DNA from: Altererythrobacter xiamenensis
GTDB taxonomy: Bacteria > Pseudomonadota > Alphaproteobacteria > Sphingomonadales > Sphingomonadaceae
Assembly: GCF_900177715.1 (NCBI RefSeq)
Contig: NZ_FXWG01000001.1
Location: forward strand, 807,501-871,500
DNA length: 64,000 bases
Direction: 5' to 3'
The position numbers were made by a program, and so were the translations under genes. Under the pieces are notes generated by a model. It saw only the letters and a program-made list of their open reading frames with translations. It did no database searches and was not told the DNA's origin. Shown piece by piece: positions 1 to 9,848 of this stretch (position 1 is the first letter of the stretch; each line of letters opens with the position of its first letter).

Positions 1-1
1 G

Positions 2-253
2 TTCGCCAACGGCCTGATGGTCGTAGCGGTGATGGCGCTGGACTGGCTCGTGCCGGTCAGCTCGCCGTTCCTGGAGCTGGTCATGCACGGATCGGTCGGC
101 GCTGCGACCTATGCGCTCGCGCTCTTCCTGCTGTGGCCCAACATCCTGGCAGAGACCTGGGCTATGCTGCGCCAGCGCGGCGAGCATCCGCCCGCATCGA
201 CGTCAGAGCCTGCCGATCGAACCAGTAATACCGCGGATCCAGCCGCGGTCTGA
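2..253 (+). CDS. C-terminal end of a probable polysaccharide flippase (partial)
   Basis: The reading frame is open from the first bases of the window and stops at 251-253, so only the last 83 codons are present. They hold two hydrophobic stretches separated by a short polar loop, then a hydrophilic tail. This fits the last membrane helices of a Wzx/MATE-type lipopolysaccharide or exopolysaccharide flippase, and the neighbouring glycosyltransferase supports that. The end overlaps the convergent glycosyltransferase gene by about 90 bp. The family call rests on a short fragment and is tentative; another multi-helix inner-membrane protein is possible. Confidence 0.5.
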   Translation, partial: FANGLMVVAVMALDWLVPVSSPFLELVMHGSVGAATYALALFLLWPNILAETWAMLRQRGEHPPASTSEPADRTSNTADPAAV

Positions 254-1046
254 ACGTCGGCAGGTGCTCTGCATAAAGCGTGGCGAGATATTCGGGCAGC
301 GCCTGCGGACCCTCGCTACGCATGATGCGGCTGACGATGCGGTTCTGGAAATGACGTACGCTGTAATTGCGCATCCGCCGCGCCTGCAGCGCTAGCGATG
401 AGATGCTGGCAGTGATCGGCTCGCAAAGAAATCCTGCCCCGGCGCAGGGTTCGACGCGCCTGTCATCCCAGTGGCTTTCATCTTCGAGATCGGTCTTGGC
501 CAGCGCACAGATCAGCCCGTCATCGCCGATCAGATCTTTGGGAAGACGAATCCCGCGCGCGCGCACGCGCGAGACGAAATTCCCGCTCAGCGCATAGAGA
601 TCGCCGAACAGCCCGTGTTCGCGCATGATGCCTTCGCGGTAGGCCCCGGCCCGGCGACCATTGGCCGGAAGACCGGATGCCGCGTTCGCACCCGTCTCCG
701 CCAGCGCCCCAACGAGCGCATCGATCGAGCCGGGAAGGACCTCGGCATCGCCATCGACGAACACGTAGGCGTCTGCGTCCACCCCCGGCGTATCGAGCAC
801 GATGCGGTTCCAGCTGCGCGACTTCCCGCCCTCGGGCCAGTCATGCACGGTGATACCGGCGAAACCGCGCGCGATTTCCGCCGTGCGATCGCTTGAGCCG
901 TTGACGACGACATGGACCGCGATGGCCTCGTCCTCCAACGGAAGCGAGCCAAGGCAGGCCGCGATCCTGCGCTCCTCGTTATGGGCAAGCACGATGACAG
1001 CGACCGTGCGGACCGCCGAAGATGAAGCTGAAGTTTTGCGGTCCAT
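162..1046 (-). CDS. Glycosyltransferase family 2
   Basis: A GT-A fold transferase of about 294 residues that would move an activated sugar in surface-polysaccharide synthesis. The N-terminus has the family-2 signature (VIVLAHNEE) and then a Ser-Asp-Arg-Thr nucleotide-binding turn. The acidic metal-binding motif (VDGDAE) lies about 90 residues further on. No membrane helices are evident, so it is probably cytoplasmic or peripheral. I chose the ATG at 1046 because GGTGGG stands just upstream; the ATG at 1067 is also possible, and the frame stays open to 1220. The acceptor and donor sugars cannot be read from sequence. The 3' end overlaps the convergent membrane-protein gene. Confidence 0.8.
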   Translation of the reverse strand: MDRKTSASSSAVRTVAVIVLAHNEERRIAACLGSLPLEDEAIAVHVVVNGSSDRTAEIARGFAGITVHDWPEGGKSRSWNRIVLDTPGVDADAYVFVDGDAEVLPGSIDALVGALAETGANAASGLPANGRRAGAYREGIMREHGLFGDLYALSGNFVSRVRARGIRLPKDLIGDDGLICALAKTDLEDESHWDDRRVEPCAGAGFLCEPITASISSLALQARRMRNYSVRHFQNRIVSRIMRSEGPQALPEYLATLYAEHLPTFRPRLDPRYYWFDRQALTSMRADARRAGAA

Positions 1047-1240
1047 GCCGTTGCCCACCACGTTCATGCGCGCCCGATACGCGATTGCATTGGTGCGCCA
1101 TAGCCAATTCGTCGGACCCGGCTGCAAATTGAGGTAAACTCCCGCGTTTGGGCTTTCGCCGCGAGAGTGGTAAATTGGCCCGGGGACAGAAGGGCGGCGT
1201 GCGGGCTCGGTCGCCGCCACGCGAAGAGGAAAACCTGACG

Positions 1241-2170
1241 ATGCACACCTTGTGGCTCTCGCCCGCGCTGCTTGCCATGCTGGCCGGGCCGCTCTCCGAC
1301 ACAGCCGATGAGCAGGCGATCGCGCCCAACCTCACCGATGCACAGACCGAAGTGCTGGCGATCCGTGAAGACCAGCACAATCGCTACACCGTTCCCGTCA
1401 CTATCGACGGGGCGGGTCCGTTTCACTTCATGATCGACACGGGTTCGCAGGGTACGGCGATCACCGATGCCGTCCACGCGCAGCTCTCTCTGGCTCCGGC
1501 GGGTACGGCCACGGTGGTCGGGACCGCCAGCCGGAAACAGGTAAACCTGGTCGAGGTCGAGAGCCTCGGCCTCGGGTTCCGCACGATCTACGATATCGAA
1601 GCGCCGGTCCTGATGAAGGATCATGTCGGCGCGGACGGGATTATCGGGCTCGACACGCTTCAGGACTTGCGCGTGCTGATCGACTTCCGTGAGGAGTCGA
1701 TTGCCATCGCCGACACGCATGAGAAGGTGAGCCGCCGCGGATACGAAATCGTGGTGCTCGCCCGGGAGAAGCTCGGTCAGCTGCTGATTTCGAACGCCGT
1801 GGTCGAAGGAGTGAAGGCCACCCTGATTATTGACACAGGTGCTCAGGGCAGCATCGGAAACATGGCGCTGCGCGATCGCGTGCGCCAGCGGCGCGAGCAC
1901 GAGATCCTCACGACCGACGTCAACGGTGTGTCCATGATCGGAAATTTCACTTTCGCCCGCTCCGTCACAATCCAGAACATGGAACTGAGCAATATCCCGA
2001 TCACCTATGCCGATACGCCCGCTTTCGAGGCGCTGGGCCTGACCGACGAGCCTGTCCTGATGCTGGGCATGCGGCAACTGCGGTTGTTCGACCGCATCGC
2101 GATCGACTTTTCACGGCGAAGGGTCCTGTTCGATCTGCCCAAGCAGAATCGTTCTCGCGGCCGGTACTAG
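1241..2170 (+). CDS. Retropepsin-like aspartyl protease, exported
   Basis: A 309-residue protein with a short hydrophobic N-terminus that reads as a signal peptide. Two retropepsin-type active-site motifs follow: IDTGSQGT with its aspartate near residue 66, and IDTGAQGS with its aspartate near residue 198. Having both halves in one chain gives a single-chain, pepsin-like two-lobe arrangement. The start at 1241 follows AGAGGA; the frame extends upstream to 1148 but that stretch is not protein-like. It is probably periplasmic. The substrate is unknown. A second retropepsin-like domain occurs in the fusion protein at 9849-11588. Confidence 0.75.
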   Translation: MHTLWLSPALLAMLAGPLSDTADEQAIAPNLTDAQTEVLAIREDQHNRYTVPVTIDGAGPFHFMIDTGSQGTAITDAVHAQLSLAPAGTATVVGTASRKQVNLVEVESLGLGFRTIYDIEAPVLMKDHVGADGIIGLDTLQDLRVLIDFREESIAIADTHEKVSRRGYEIVVLAREKLGQLLISNAVVEGVKATLIIDTGAQGSIGNMALRDRVRQRREHEILTTDVNGVSMIGNFTFARSVTIQNMELSNIPITYADTPAFEALGLTDEPVLMLGMRQLRLFDRIAIDFSRRRVLFDLPKQNRSRGRY

Positions 2171-2241
2171 GCTTCAATCCGGGCGAAGCCTCATTGCGGA
2201 GAGCTTGCCTCCATGGCTGATCACGCCCACATGGGCACGCA

Positions 2242-4083
2242 ATGCCGCCCGATACAGGAGATAACCGCCCGCTAGAGGCCGATGGCTGGCACCTGATCAG
2301 GCGCTTCCTGCCGTATCTCTGGCCGCGCGGCGACGCTGGGCTCAAACAACGGATCGTCACGTCGATCCTGCTCGTGCTTGCCGCCAAGGCGATCACGCTC
2401 GCTCTGCCGTTTGCCTACAAATATGCGGTCGATGCGATGTCGCAGCCTCCTGCCGAGGTTGCGGGCGTGGCAATCGCGCTGGTGCTCGCCTACGGTCTCG
2501 GCCGCTTTACCGGGACCGCCTTCGACAACCTGCGCAACATCGCTTTCGAACGGGTCGGCCAGACCGCCACTCTCCATCTGGCGCGCGATGTCTTTCACCG
2601 GCTCCACCGCCTCAGCCTGCGTTTCCATCTCGAACGCCGCACCGGCGAGGTCGCAAAAACGATCGAGCGCGGGACCAAGAGCATCGACACGATGCTTTAT
2701 TTCCTCATGTTCAACATCGCCCCGACGGTGATCGAACTGACCGCCGTGGGCGTCATTTTCTATATCAACTTCGGTTGGGAGCTCGTCGCGGCGACCGCCG
2801 TGACGGTGGTTCTTTATATCCTTGTCACGCGGTGGATCACCGAATGGCGAACCAAGCTCAGGCGCGAGATGAACGAGCTCGACGGGCAGGCGCTCCACCG
2901 CGCTGTCGACTCGCTGCTCAATTACGAGACTGTGAAATACTTCGGGGCCGAACGGCGCGAAGAGGCGCGCTACGGGGAGGCCGCGCACCACTACACCGAA
3001 GCGGCGATCAAGACCTCGAACTCGCTCGGCCTGCTAAACATCGCGCAGGCCTTGATCACCAACGGTCTGATGGCGGGCGCGATGGCCTACACCGTCTGGG
3101 GCTGGAGCCGCGGGCAATTCACCACCGGCGATCTGGTGCTGGTCAACACCTACCTGCTGCAGCTTTTCCGCCCGCTCGACATGCTGGGCTTCGTCTATCG
3201 TTCCGTCCGCCAAGGGCTGGTCGACATGGGCGAGATGTTCAAGCTGATGGATACTTCGGTCGAAGTCACCGACGCTCCCGGCGCACCCGCCCTCGCCGTG
3301 AGCGAGGCGCGCATCACCTTCGAGAACGTGGTGTTCCAGTATGACGATGGGCGCACCATCCTCCATGGACTGAGCTTCGACGTGCCCGCCGGGTCAAGCG
3401 TGGCCATCGTCGGACCATCGGGTGCCGGCAAGAGCACGATCGCACGGCTGCTGTTCCGGTTTTACGATCCGCAGGGCGGGCGAATCCTGATAGACGGGCA
3501 GGACATTGCAGGCGTTACGCAGGAAAGCCTTCGGGCCGCGATCGGCATCGTCCCGCAGGACAGCGTCCTCTTCAACGAGAGCGTCGGCTACAACATTGCC
3601 TATGGTGCTGGCAGCGCTGGTGACGAAGTTACCGAGACCGAATTGCGCCGCGCTGCCGAGGATGCCGCAATCCTGCCCTTCATCGAGAGTCTGCCACAAG
3701 GCTTCGATACCATGGTTGGCGAGCGCGGTCTGAAACTGTCCGGAGGCGAGAAACAGCGCGTCGCGATCGCTCGCACGCTGATCAAGGATCCGCCGATCCT
3801 GCTGCTCGACGAGGCGACAAGCGCGCTCGATTCCCGAACCGAGCAGGACATTCTCTCGACGCTGAAACGCGTCTCCCAACGCCGCACCACTATCGCGATC
3901 GCGCACCGGCTCTCGACAATCGCCGACGCTGACAAGATCCTCGTCCTCGACCACGGTCGCCTTGCCGAGGAAGGCAGGCACACAGAGCTGCTGGAGCGCG
4001 GCGGGCTTTATGCCGAAATGTGGGCGCGCCAGGCCGCCGAGCGCGATGACGAGGAAGACCCCCGCGCCCAGGCGGCCGAATAG
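2242..4083 (+). CDS. atm1: Atm1-type ABC exporter (fused permease and ATPase)
   Basis: A 613-residue half-transporter that dimerises in the inner membrane and exports glutathione conjugates or metal-thiol compounds. The N-terminal ABC type-1 membrane domain (about residues 20-330) is followed by the nucleotide-binding domain: Walker A GPSGAGKST near 390, signature LSGGEKQR near 499, Walker B LLLDEATSALD, and the switch histidine in AHRLST. From memory, the chain follows the Novosphingobium aromaticivorans Atm1 protein over nearly its whole length, including the N-terminal RFLPYLWP and the C-terminal GLYAEMWARQAAE. This makes the family call firm. The stop codon lies 1 bp from the end of the convergent M16 gene. 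Confidence 0.95.
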   Translation: MPPDTGDNRPLEADGWHLIRRFLPYLWPRGDAGLKQRIVTSILLVLAAKAITLALPFAYKYAVDAMSQPPAEVAGVAIALVLAYGLGRFTGTAFDNLRNIAFERVGQTATLHLARDVFHRLHRLSLRFHLERRTGEVAKTIERGTKSIDTMLYFLMFNIAPTVIELTAVGVIFYINFGWELVAATAVTVVLYILVTRWITEWRTKLRREMNELDGQALHRAVDSLLNYETVKYFGAERREEARYGEAAHHYTEAAIKTSNSLGLLNIAQALITNGLMAGAMAYTVWGWSRGQFTTGDLVLVNTYLLQLFRPLDMLGFVYRSVRQGLVDMGEMFKLMDTSVEVTDAPGAPALAVSEARITFENVVFQYDDGRTILHGLSFDVPAGSSVAIVGPSGAGKSTIARLLFRFYDPQGGRILIDGQDIAGVTQESLRAAIGIVPQDSVLFNESVGYNIAYGAGSAGDEVTETELRRAAEDAAILPFIESLPQGFDTMVGERGLKLSGGEKQRVAIARTLIKDPPILLLDEATSALDSRTEQDILSTLKRVSQRRTTIAIAHRLSTIADADKILVLDHGRLAEEGRHTELLERGGLYAEMWARQAAERDDEEDPRAQAAE

Positions 4084-6912
4084 CTAGCCCCCCTGCTGCA
4101 TGAGATCGGTGCGCGAGAAGTCGATCTCGCCCGCCTCGATCACCTCGACATCGGGACGGATCGCCTTGAGATCATCGAGAAACTCCGACGCATTGCCCAC
4201 GACGATGATCGTGGCTTTTTCCGATCCGACATATTCGGCCGCCACAGCGTCCGCCTGCGCTGGCGTCACCGCAGCGAGATTGTCGGCGTAGCGGGCCGCG
4301 TCGGCGGGCTCGAGCCCGTCGAGCAGCAGGTTCGCAACGATGCTGTTAAAGCCGGACGAGGTTTCGAGGGCGCGCGAGTAGCCACCGCTCAGATAGAGGC
4401 GACGCTTGCTGAGCAGATCGTCGGAGATGGGCTCATCTCCGAGACGGTCGAACTCGTCGAGGAAGACTTGGACCACTTCGTCGGCTGTCGAGTTCTGCGT
4501 CTGCGCCGATGCGATGAGGATGTCGGTGCCGAGGCCGCTTCCCGCGCCATAGCTGATCGACCGCTTGGTCCGCACTTCCTCGAAAAGGCGGCCCGACGAG
4601 CCGCCGCCGAGAATCGCGTTCGCAATCTCAAGCGGATGATAGTCTTCATCGGTACGCGAAGGCGCGCGCATTCCGGCATAGACCGCCGCTTGCCCAGCAT
4701 CGGGCAGGTTGATGACGACGGTGCGAACGGGCTCGCCCGTCCCGGTCGGATCAGCAATATCGGCAGGGGCAGGCGTTTCCACCTGCCAATCGCCAAGCAG
4801 ATTTTCGGTCAACGCGATCGCATCCTCAGGTGCGATCCCGCCGCTGACGATCACTTGTGTACGTTCGGGCCGCCACCATGTTTCGCGGTGTGCGATCAGG
4901 TCTTCGCGGGTCAGCGAGGCGAGGCTTTCGGGCGTACCGCCGGGGATCGTTCCGTAGGGCGAATCTCCGTAGAGGACCGGTCGCGCGACAAGCCCTGCCA
5001 GACCGCCCGGGTCCTTGAGCGTGATGGCCAGTGCGTCGACCGCGCGTTTGCGCTCGCGCTCGAACTCGGCTTGCGGGTATTCTGCGGCGGTCATGATGGC
5101 TGCCAGCACCTCGCCTGCCTCGGCGATATTCGCGGTCGGCGCGGTCAGGCTGAAGAAGGATCCCTTGGAACCCGCCGTCGCGTTGAAGCTCGCGCCGAGA
5201 CTTTCAAGCTTGCGCGCAATTTCGGCGGCACTCATGCCGCCAGCACCCTGCTCGGCAATCTGCGCGGCCATCTGGGCGAGGCCCGCTTTCTCGCGAGGGT
5301 CGCTGATCGAACCGCCCGGCACCAGTACCGTCATGGTCGCGATAGGAACATCGCCGGTCTGTGCAGCAACGATCTCGATACCGTTGTCGAGCGTTGCCTC
5401 CACGATCTGGGCACTGGCGACTTCCGGTCGTTCGCCCGGACCGGGTACGGGCTCGCGCTGACCATCCGGTGCCACCGACAACGGCTCACCGGTCGCATCG
5501 GGCAGTGAGCGGAATGTCGGCATCGGCACCGGATTGGCATATTTCGAAGGATCATCTTCGCCGGCTGTATAGGTTATGTCGGTGCGCGCATTCTCGTTGT
5601 AATAGGTGCGTGCAACGCGCTGGACGTCTCCTACCGTCACGGCGGCAATCGCAGCGAGCCGGCGATCGGCAGCCGCCGGGTCTCCGGTCTGGACCAACGC
5701 CTCACCCAGTTCGAAGGCGCGACCACGCGCGGTCTCGCGTCGGCGCAGCGAACTGGCGATGAGCTCGCTCTTCGCTTCGGCGAGTTCGGCCTCGGTCACG
5801 GGTTCATCGCGCATGCGCTGGCGCTCTGCGATCAGGATCGCGGCGACTTCCTCGGCATCGGCAGTCGGATTGGTGACTGCGAACTGCGCGAGCATGCCCC
5901 CCTCTTCGGACAGGTCGGCGAAATGTACCGCCTGCACTGCCTTGCCGGTACGGACCAGCGCTTCATGCATGCGGCTGTTGTCGCCGCGCGCCATGATCGC
6001 ATCCATCACTTCGAGAGCGGGCGCGTCGGGATGGTCGATCGAGGGGAGTTTCCAGACGGTGCCGACCAGCGGCAGCGGCACATTGGGCGCAGTCGCATTC
6101 ACGACACGCGGTTCCGTCCGCTCTGGCGCCTCGAAATCGATCGACACATCGACCGGATCGGCGCGGCGCGGAATATCTGCGAAATAATCGTCGACGAGCG
6201 AACGCAGCGCATCCATCTCGAAATTGCCAGCGACGATCAGGGTCGCCGTGTCGGGCCCGTAATAGGCCTGGTAGAAGGCGCGCGCATCGTCCAGCGTGGC
6301 GGAATCGAGGTCCTCGATGCTGCCGATACCGGGCCGGCGATAGGGCGAGATGTCATAGGCCGATTCCGGCAGGACGAAGCGCTGGAAGCGGCCGTAGGGC
6401 GGCGCGAGCACACGTTGGCGCAGTTCTTCCTTCACGACGTCGCGTTCCTTGTCGAACACCTCCTGGTCGATCACCGGAAAGGCCATGCGCTCGCGGTGGG
6501 TCCACAGCATCGCTTCGAGATATTCCGCCGGAACCGTCTCGTAATAATTGGTCCGGTCCGGGCTGTTCGAGGCATTGCGCGTGCCGCCGACGTCGGCGGT
6601 GAGCCCGTAGATCATGTTGTAGGGCATGTTGCGCGTCTTGCGGCTGAGGATGTGCTCGAAGAGATGCGCGAATCCGCTGCGCCCTTCGGGATCGAGCTTC
6701 GAGCCGACCTCGTACCACATCGATGTCGTCACGGTCCCGGTGCTGCTGTCGGGGATCGCGATGATCTGCAAGCCATTGTCGAGCGTCCAGCGCTCGAACT
6801 GGATTTCCGGGGCGGTGAGCGCGGGACCGCTCGCCTCGTGATTGTCGGCCAGCGCTGGCGTTGAAACGAGTAGCGCGGCGGCAGCGCAGCCGGTCATCAG
6901 ATTGCGGATCAT
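4084..6912 (-). CDS. M16 family zinc metallopeptidase, two-unit
   Basis: A 942-residue pitrilysin-type protease with a signal peptide (cleavage probably after LADN or near it), so periplasmic or membrane-associated. The first M16 unit has the inverted zinc motif HLFEH at residues 83-87 and a downstream acidic cluster ([12 protein letters not shown]) that supplies the third zinc ligand. The second M16 unit (from about residue 510) lacks the HxxEH motif and should be the inactive partner that closes the chamber, as is usual for fused M16 proteins. Start 6912 is preceded by AAGGGG. The frame runs upstream to 7266 without plausible coding. It likely degrades peptides; the substrate is unknown. 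Confidence 0.9.
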   Translation of the reverse strand: MIRNLMTGCAAAALLVSTPALADNHEASGPALTAPEIQFERWTLDNGLQIIAIPDSSTGTVTTSMWYEVGSKLDPEGRSGFAHLFEHILSRKTRNMPYNMIYGLTADVGGTRNASNSPDRTNYYETVPAEYLEAMLWTHRERMAFPVIDQEVFDKERDVVKEELRQRVLAPPYGRFQRFVLPESAYDISPYRRPGIGSIEDLDSATLDDARAFYQAYYGPDTATLIVAGNFEMDALRSLVDDYFADIPRRADPVDVSIDFEAPERTEPRVVNATAPNVPLPLVGTVWKLPSIDHPDAPALEVMDAIMARGDNSRMHEALVRTGKAVQAVHFADLSEEGGMLAQFAVTNPTADAEEVAAILIAERQRMRDEPVTEAELAEAKSELIASSLRRRETARGRAFELGEALVQTGDPAAADRRLAAIAAVTVGDVQRVARTYYNENARTDITYTAGEDDPSKYANPVPMPTFRSLPDATGEPLSVAPDGQREPVPGPGERPEVASAQIVEATLDNGIEIVAAQTGDVPIATMTVLVPGGSISDPREKAGLAQMAAQIAEQGAGGMSAAEIARKLESLGASFNATAGSKGSFFSLTAPTANIAEAGEVLAAIMTAAEYPQAEFERERKRAVDALAITLKDPGGLAGLVARPVLYGDSPYGTIPGGTPESLASLTREDLIAHRETWWRPERTQVIVSGGIAPEDAIALTENLLGDWQVETPAPADIADPTGTGEPVRTVVINLPDAGQAAVYAGMRAPSRTDEDYHPLEIANAILGGGSSGRLFEEVRTKRSISYGAGSGLGTDILIASAQTQNSTADEVVQVFLDEFDRLGDEPISDDLLSKRRLYLSGGYSRALETSSGFNSIVANLLLDGLEPADAARYADNLAAVTPAQADAVAAEYVGSEKATIIVVGNASEFLDDLKAIRPDVEVIEAGEIDFSRTDLMQQGG

Positions 6913-7150
6913 TGAATGTCGTCCCCTTGAATTGCGAGCAATTTCAATGGGAATAGAGCGGTTCACCGGCGTCCCGGCAAGTCGAAAGCCCGCAAATCCG
7001 GTAAAAGCGCGATAGAAATCGACCAAATACCTTGACCGTTCACGGGATCTGCCGGTTGCGCTGCACTGCACAATAGGCCAAAGGACGCAGCGCATAGTCG
7101 TGAGCCTCGCGCCGCGCATCATCCGCAATACAATCCCGCAAGGCCTTGTC

Positions 7151-8656
7151 ATGACCCAAGCCGCCCAACCGGCCAACGGCTGGTTTTCCAATATTCGCGC
7201 CGACGTGCTCGCCGGCATCGTTGTCGCGCTCGCCCTCATCCCCGAAGCGATCGGTTTCTCGATCATCGCAGGCGTCGATCCGCGCGTCGGGCTCTATGCC
7301 TCGGTCGCGATCGCGATCGTGATCGCCTTCACAGGCGGGCGGCCCGGCATGATCAGTGCCGCAACTGCGGCGGTGGCCGTCGTTGTGGTACCACTGGTGC
7401 GCGATTACGGGGTGGAGTATCTTTTCGCCGCGACGATATTGATGGGTATCTTCCAGGCGATTGCAGCGGTGTTGCGGCTCGACCTGCTGATGCAGTTCGT
7501 CAGCCGTTCGGTCATCACCGGCTTCGTCAACGCGCTCGCAATCCTGATCTTCACGGCGCAGCTGCCGCAGCTCGACTTCACCCAGCCCAATATCGGCTGG
7601 ATGACCTACGCCATGGTCGCGGCCGGCCTTGCGATGATCTACCTCATTCCCAAGCTCACGACCGCCGTGCCAAGCCCGCTGATCGCGATCATCGTGCTGA
7701 GCGCGCTCACCATCTATCTCGACCTGCCGGTCAATCGCGTCGCCGACATGGGCGCTCTGCCCGAAGGCCTGCCCTATTTCGCGCTGCCCGATGTACCGCT
7801 CACCTGGGAGACGCTGCAGATCATCGCGCCCTACTCCTTGACCATGGCGGCTGTCGGCCTGCTCGAAAGTTTGCTGACGGCGCAGATCGTCGACGACATG
7901 ACGCACACCGGATCGAACAAACGCCGCGAGTGCGCCGGGCAAGGCGGCGCCAATATCGTCGCCGCATTGTTCGGCGGAATGGGCGGCTGTGCGATGATCG
8001 GCCAGTCGGTCATCAACGTGACGAGCGGCGGCCGCGGCAGACTGTCCTCGCTCGCCGCCGGCGTGACGCTGCTGGTGCTGCTCGCCGTGCTCGGCCCGCT
8101 GGTCGGCCAGGTCCCCATGCCCGCGCTGGTCGCGATCATGATCATGGTTTCGATCGGGACTTTCAGCTGGAACTCGATCCCCAATCTCGGCAAGCATCCG
8201 TGGCAGTCGAGCGTCGTCATGCTCTCGACCGTCCTGGTCGTCGTCACCACGCATAACCTCGCGCTGGGCGTGCTCGCAGGCGTGATCCTGTCGGGCGTGT
8301 TCTTCACCCACAAGGTGATGACCATGTTCGAGGTGGTGCGCGAACGCGAAGGCAATACCGCGATCTACCGCGCCAAGGGGCAAATCTTTTTCGCCAGCGT
8401 CGACCGCTTCGAAGCGGCGCTCGGCCCGGAGAGCACCCAGCCCGATCCGGCGGACCACGTGATAATCGACGTGCGCAAGGCGCATTTCTGGGACATTTCG
8501 GCCATCGGTGCGCTCGACAAGGTGGTCGAGCGGATGCGCCGCAACGGACGCAGCGTTCAGGTGCGCGGGCTCAACCGGGCCAGCACCGACCTGTTCGACA
8601 AGTTCGCGCTGACCGACAAGACGGGCGTCGAGATCGGACTGGCCCCGCACCCTTGA
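7151..8656 (+). CDS. SulP family anion transporter with STAS domain
   Basis: A 501-residue secondary transporter for sulfate, bicarbonate or a related anion. The first 400 residues are a run of hydrophobic helices with the SulP family opening ([20 protein letters not shown]). The C-terminal 90 residues form a cytoplasmic STAS domain ([20 protein letters not shown]). It is divergent from the M16 protease gene. The last 88 bp of this gene, including the final codons, is repeated about 675 bp downstream behind the phosphatase gene. The transported anion cannot be told from sequence; an SbtA-like bicarbonate permease lies elsewhere in the window. Confidence 0.9.
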   Translation: MTQAAQPANGWFSNIRADVLAGIVVALALIPEAIGFSIIAGVDPRVGLYASVAIAIVIAFTGGRPGMISAATAAVAVVVVPLVRDYGVEYLFAATILMGIFQAIAAVLRLDLLMQFVSRSVITGFVNALAILIFTAQLPQLDFTQPNIGWMTYAMVAAGLAMIYLIPKLTTAVPSPLIAIIVLSALTIYLDLPVNRVADMGALPEGLPYFALPDVPLTWETLQIIAPYSLTMAAVGLLESLLTAQIVDDMTHTGSNKRRECAGQGGANIVAALFGGMGGCAMIGQSVINVTSGGRGRLSSLAAGVTLLVLLAVLGPLVGQVPMPALVAIMIMVSIGTFSWNSIPNLGKHPWQSSVVMLSTVLVVVTTHNLALGVLAGVILSGVFFTHKVMTMFEVVREREGNTAIYRAKGQIFFASVDRFEAALGPESTQPDPADHVIIDVRKAHFWDISAIGALDKVVERMRRNGRSVQVRGLNRASTDLFDKFALTDKTGVEIGLAPHP

Positions 8657-8661
8657 GCGGA
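8574..8661 (+). repeat. Direct repeat, copy 1 (SulP gene 3' end)
   Basis: This 88-bp stretch at the end of the SulP reading frame matches 9249-9336 with about six mismatches at a constant offset of 675 bp. Copy 1 is the functional coding end of the gene. Confidence 0.9.
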
Positions 8662-8731
8662 CTTGCCAGTCTCGGATTTGTTGCTCAAGCTTCGGGGCGA
8701 AGCGTGCTCGCGCAGATTGAGGGAGGGTTCG

Positions 8732-9244
8732 ATGAAGACATGGCGAGGATTGGTGCTGATTGCAGCAGCCATGCTGGGAGCATGCGCAGTTCCATCTACG
8801 CTCGATCATTCCGGAACGAGCGCCCCGACCACAAACGAGAAAACAATCTTCGTCATAAGGCATTTGCACAAAGCGCAAGGTGACGATCCGCCGCTCAACA
8901 AAGAGGGCGCTGCTGCAGCGGAACGCCTGGCAGATATGTTGGAGGACGAAGGGATCCTGGCGACTTTCGCGACGCCAACCCGGCGAGCCAGGGAAACCGC
9001 CGCGCCTCTATCCAACAGGATTGGCGTTGCGATTACAGAGTACGACGCTCGCAACCCCGAAGCCCTGGTCGCCTCGGTTTCTGCTATCGATGGCTCGGTG
9101 CTCGTCGTAGGCCACAGCAACACCGTTCCCGATCTGGTCGAACGCTTTGGCGGCTATCCGGCTCCTCGATTAACCGAAGACGATTACGGGACGATCTTTG
9201 CAATCGACCCGATGGGTAACGTCGAAGAATTGCCCGTCGACTGA
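8732..9244 (+). CDS. Histidine phosphatase-like lipoprotein
   Basis: A 170-residue protein starting at 8732 behind GAGGGAGG. It has a lipoprotein signal ending in a lipobox (MLGAC), then the phosphoglycerate-mutase/SixA-like features. These are an RH pair near residue 44 (VIRHLHKA), the TPTRRARET segment, and the second catalytic histidine in VVGHSNTVP. It should act in the periplasm as a phosphohydrolase; the substrate is unknown. The gene and its leader lie exactly between the two copies of the SulP 3'-end repeat, so it looks inserted. Its GC is lower than that of the SulP gene. Confidence 0.75.
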   Translation: MKTWRGLVLIAAAMLGACAVPSTLDHSGTSAPTTNEKTIFVIRHLHKAQGDDPPLNKEGAAAAERLADMLEDEGILATFATPTRRARETAAPLSNRIGVAITEYDARNPEALVASVSAIDGSVLVVGHSNTVPDLVERFGGYPAPRLTEDDYGTIFAIDPMGNVEELPVD

Positions 9245-9248
9245 AGTG

Positions 9249-9336
9249 ACCGGACCAGCACCGACCTGTTCGACAAGTTCGCGATGACCGACAAGACGGG
9301 CGTCGAGATCGGACTGGCGCCGCACTCGTAAGCGGA
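9249..9336 (+). repeat. Direct repeat, copy 2 (non-coding remnant of SulP 3' end)
   Basis: About 93% identical to 8574-8661. The frame of the copy still reads as the SulP C-terminus up to a TAA stop, but it has no start and no upstream domain, so it is a remnant. It marks the left border of the lower-GC segment. A fragment of the intergenic repeat family follows immediately at 9348. Confidence 0.9.
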
Positions 9337-9347
9337 ACTTCCGCCAC

Positions 9348-9363
9348 TGGGTGGAAAGCGGAC
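9348..9363 (+). repeat. Intergenic repeat family, right-end fragment
   Basis: The sequence TGGGTGGAAAGCGGAC is identical to the end of the fuller copy at 12397-12482. Only the right end is present here, directly after the second SulP-tail repeat. Confidence 0.6.
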
Positions 9364-9443
9364 AGGCAGAGCGGCATCATTTGGGCGGCAAATTATGACG
9401 GTTTCGCTCGCCTAGTCATTAGTCGGAGATTAAGGCTACCTCC

Positions 9444-9806
9444 ATGAAGATGTTTCACGGCAATCAGCTTGAGAGAGCGGCCGACTCGCACGGCTTTCAG
9501 TTTCCTAATTTTGAGAACGCCACCATCAAGTTCCGTCGTATCGAGAGTTCATTCGAGTGGCACGAGAATGAGGGCCAAGAGCTTTTCATGGTGCTCGATG
9601 GTGAACTCCAGATGCTTGTTCGAGAGTTTGGCAGTACAGATGAGCGTGTCGAGTTTATGGCTGCCGGTGACATTATGTTGTTAGAAAAGGGCGATTCTCA
9701 CGTTGCTCGACCAAATGGATCGGTCAAAGTTATGTTCGTTGAGACCGTGCTACTGGAAACTCGAGCAAAGCAGTCTGTCAAATGTAGGGCCGAACCTGTA
9801 CGTTAG
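9444..9806 (+). CDS. Cupin domain protein
   Basis: A 120-residue single-domain cupin. The first cupin motif is seen in WHENEGQELFMVLDGEL and the second in GDIMLLEKGDSHVARP, which supply the usual metal-binding His and Glu residues. No signal peptide is present, so it is cytoplasmic. The role cannot be assigned; small cupins of this kind serve as sugar isomerases, dioxygenases or sensors. The base composition is clearly poorer in GC than the flanking core genes, in keeping with its place in the accessory segment. It stands alone, convergent with the hydrolase fusion gene. Confidence 0.8.
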   Translation: MKMFHGNQLERAADSHGFQFPNFENATIKFRRIESSFEWHENEGQELFMVLDGELQMLVREFGSTDERVEFMAAGDIMLLEKGDSHVARPNGSVKVMFVETVLLETRAKQSVKCRAEPVR

Positions 9807-9848
9807 TATCGGCTGCTAATAACGGCGGTAGACATTATCACCGGAAAA

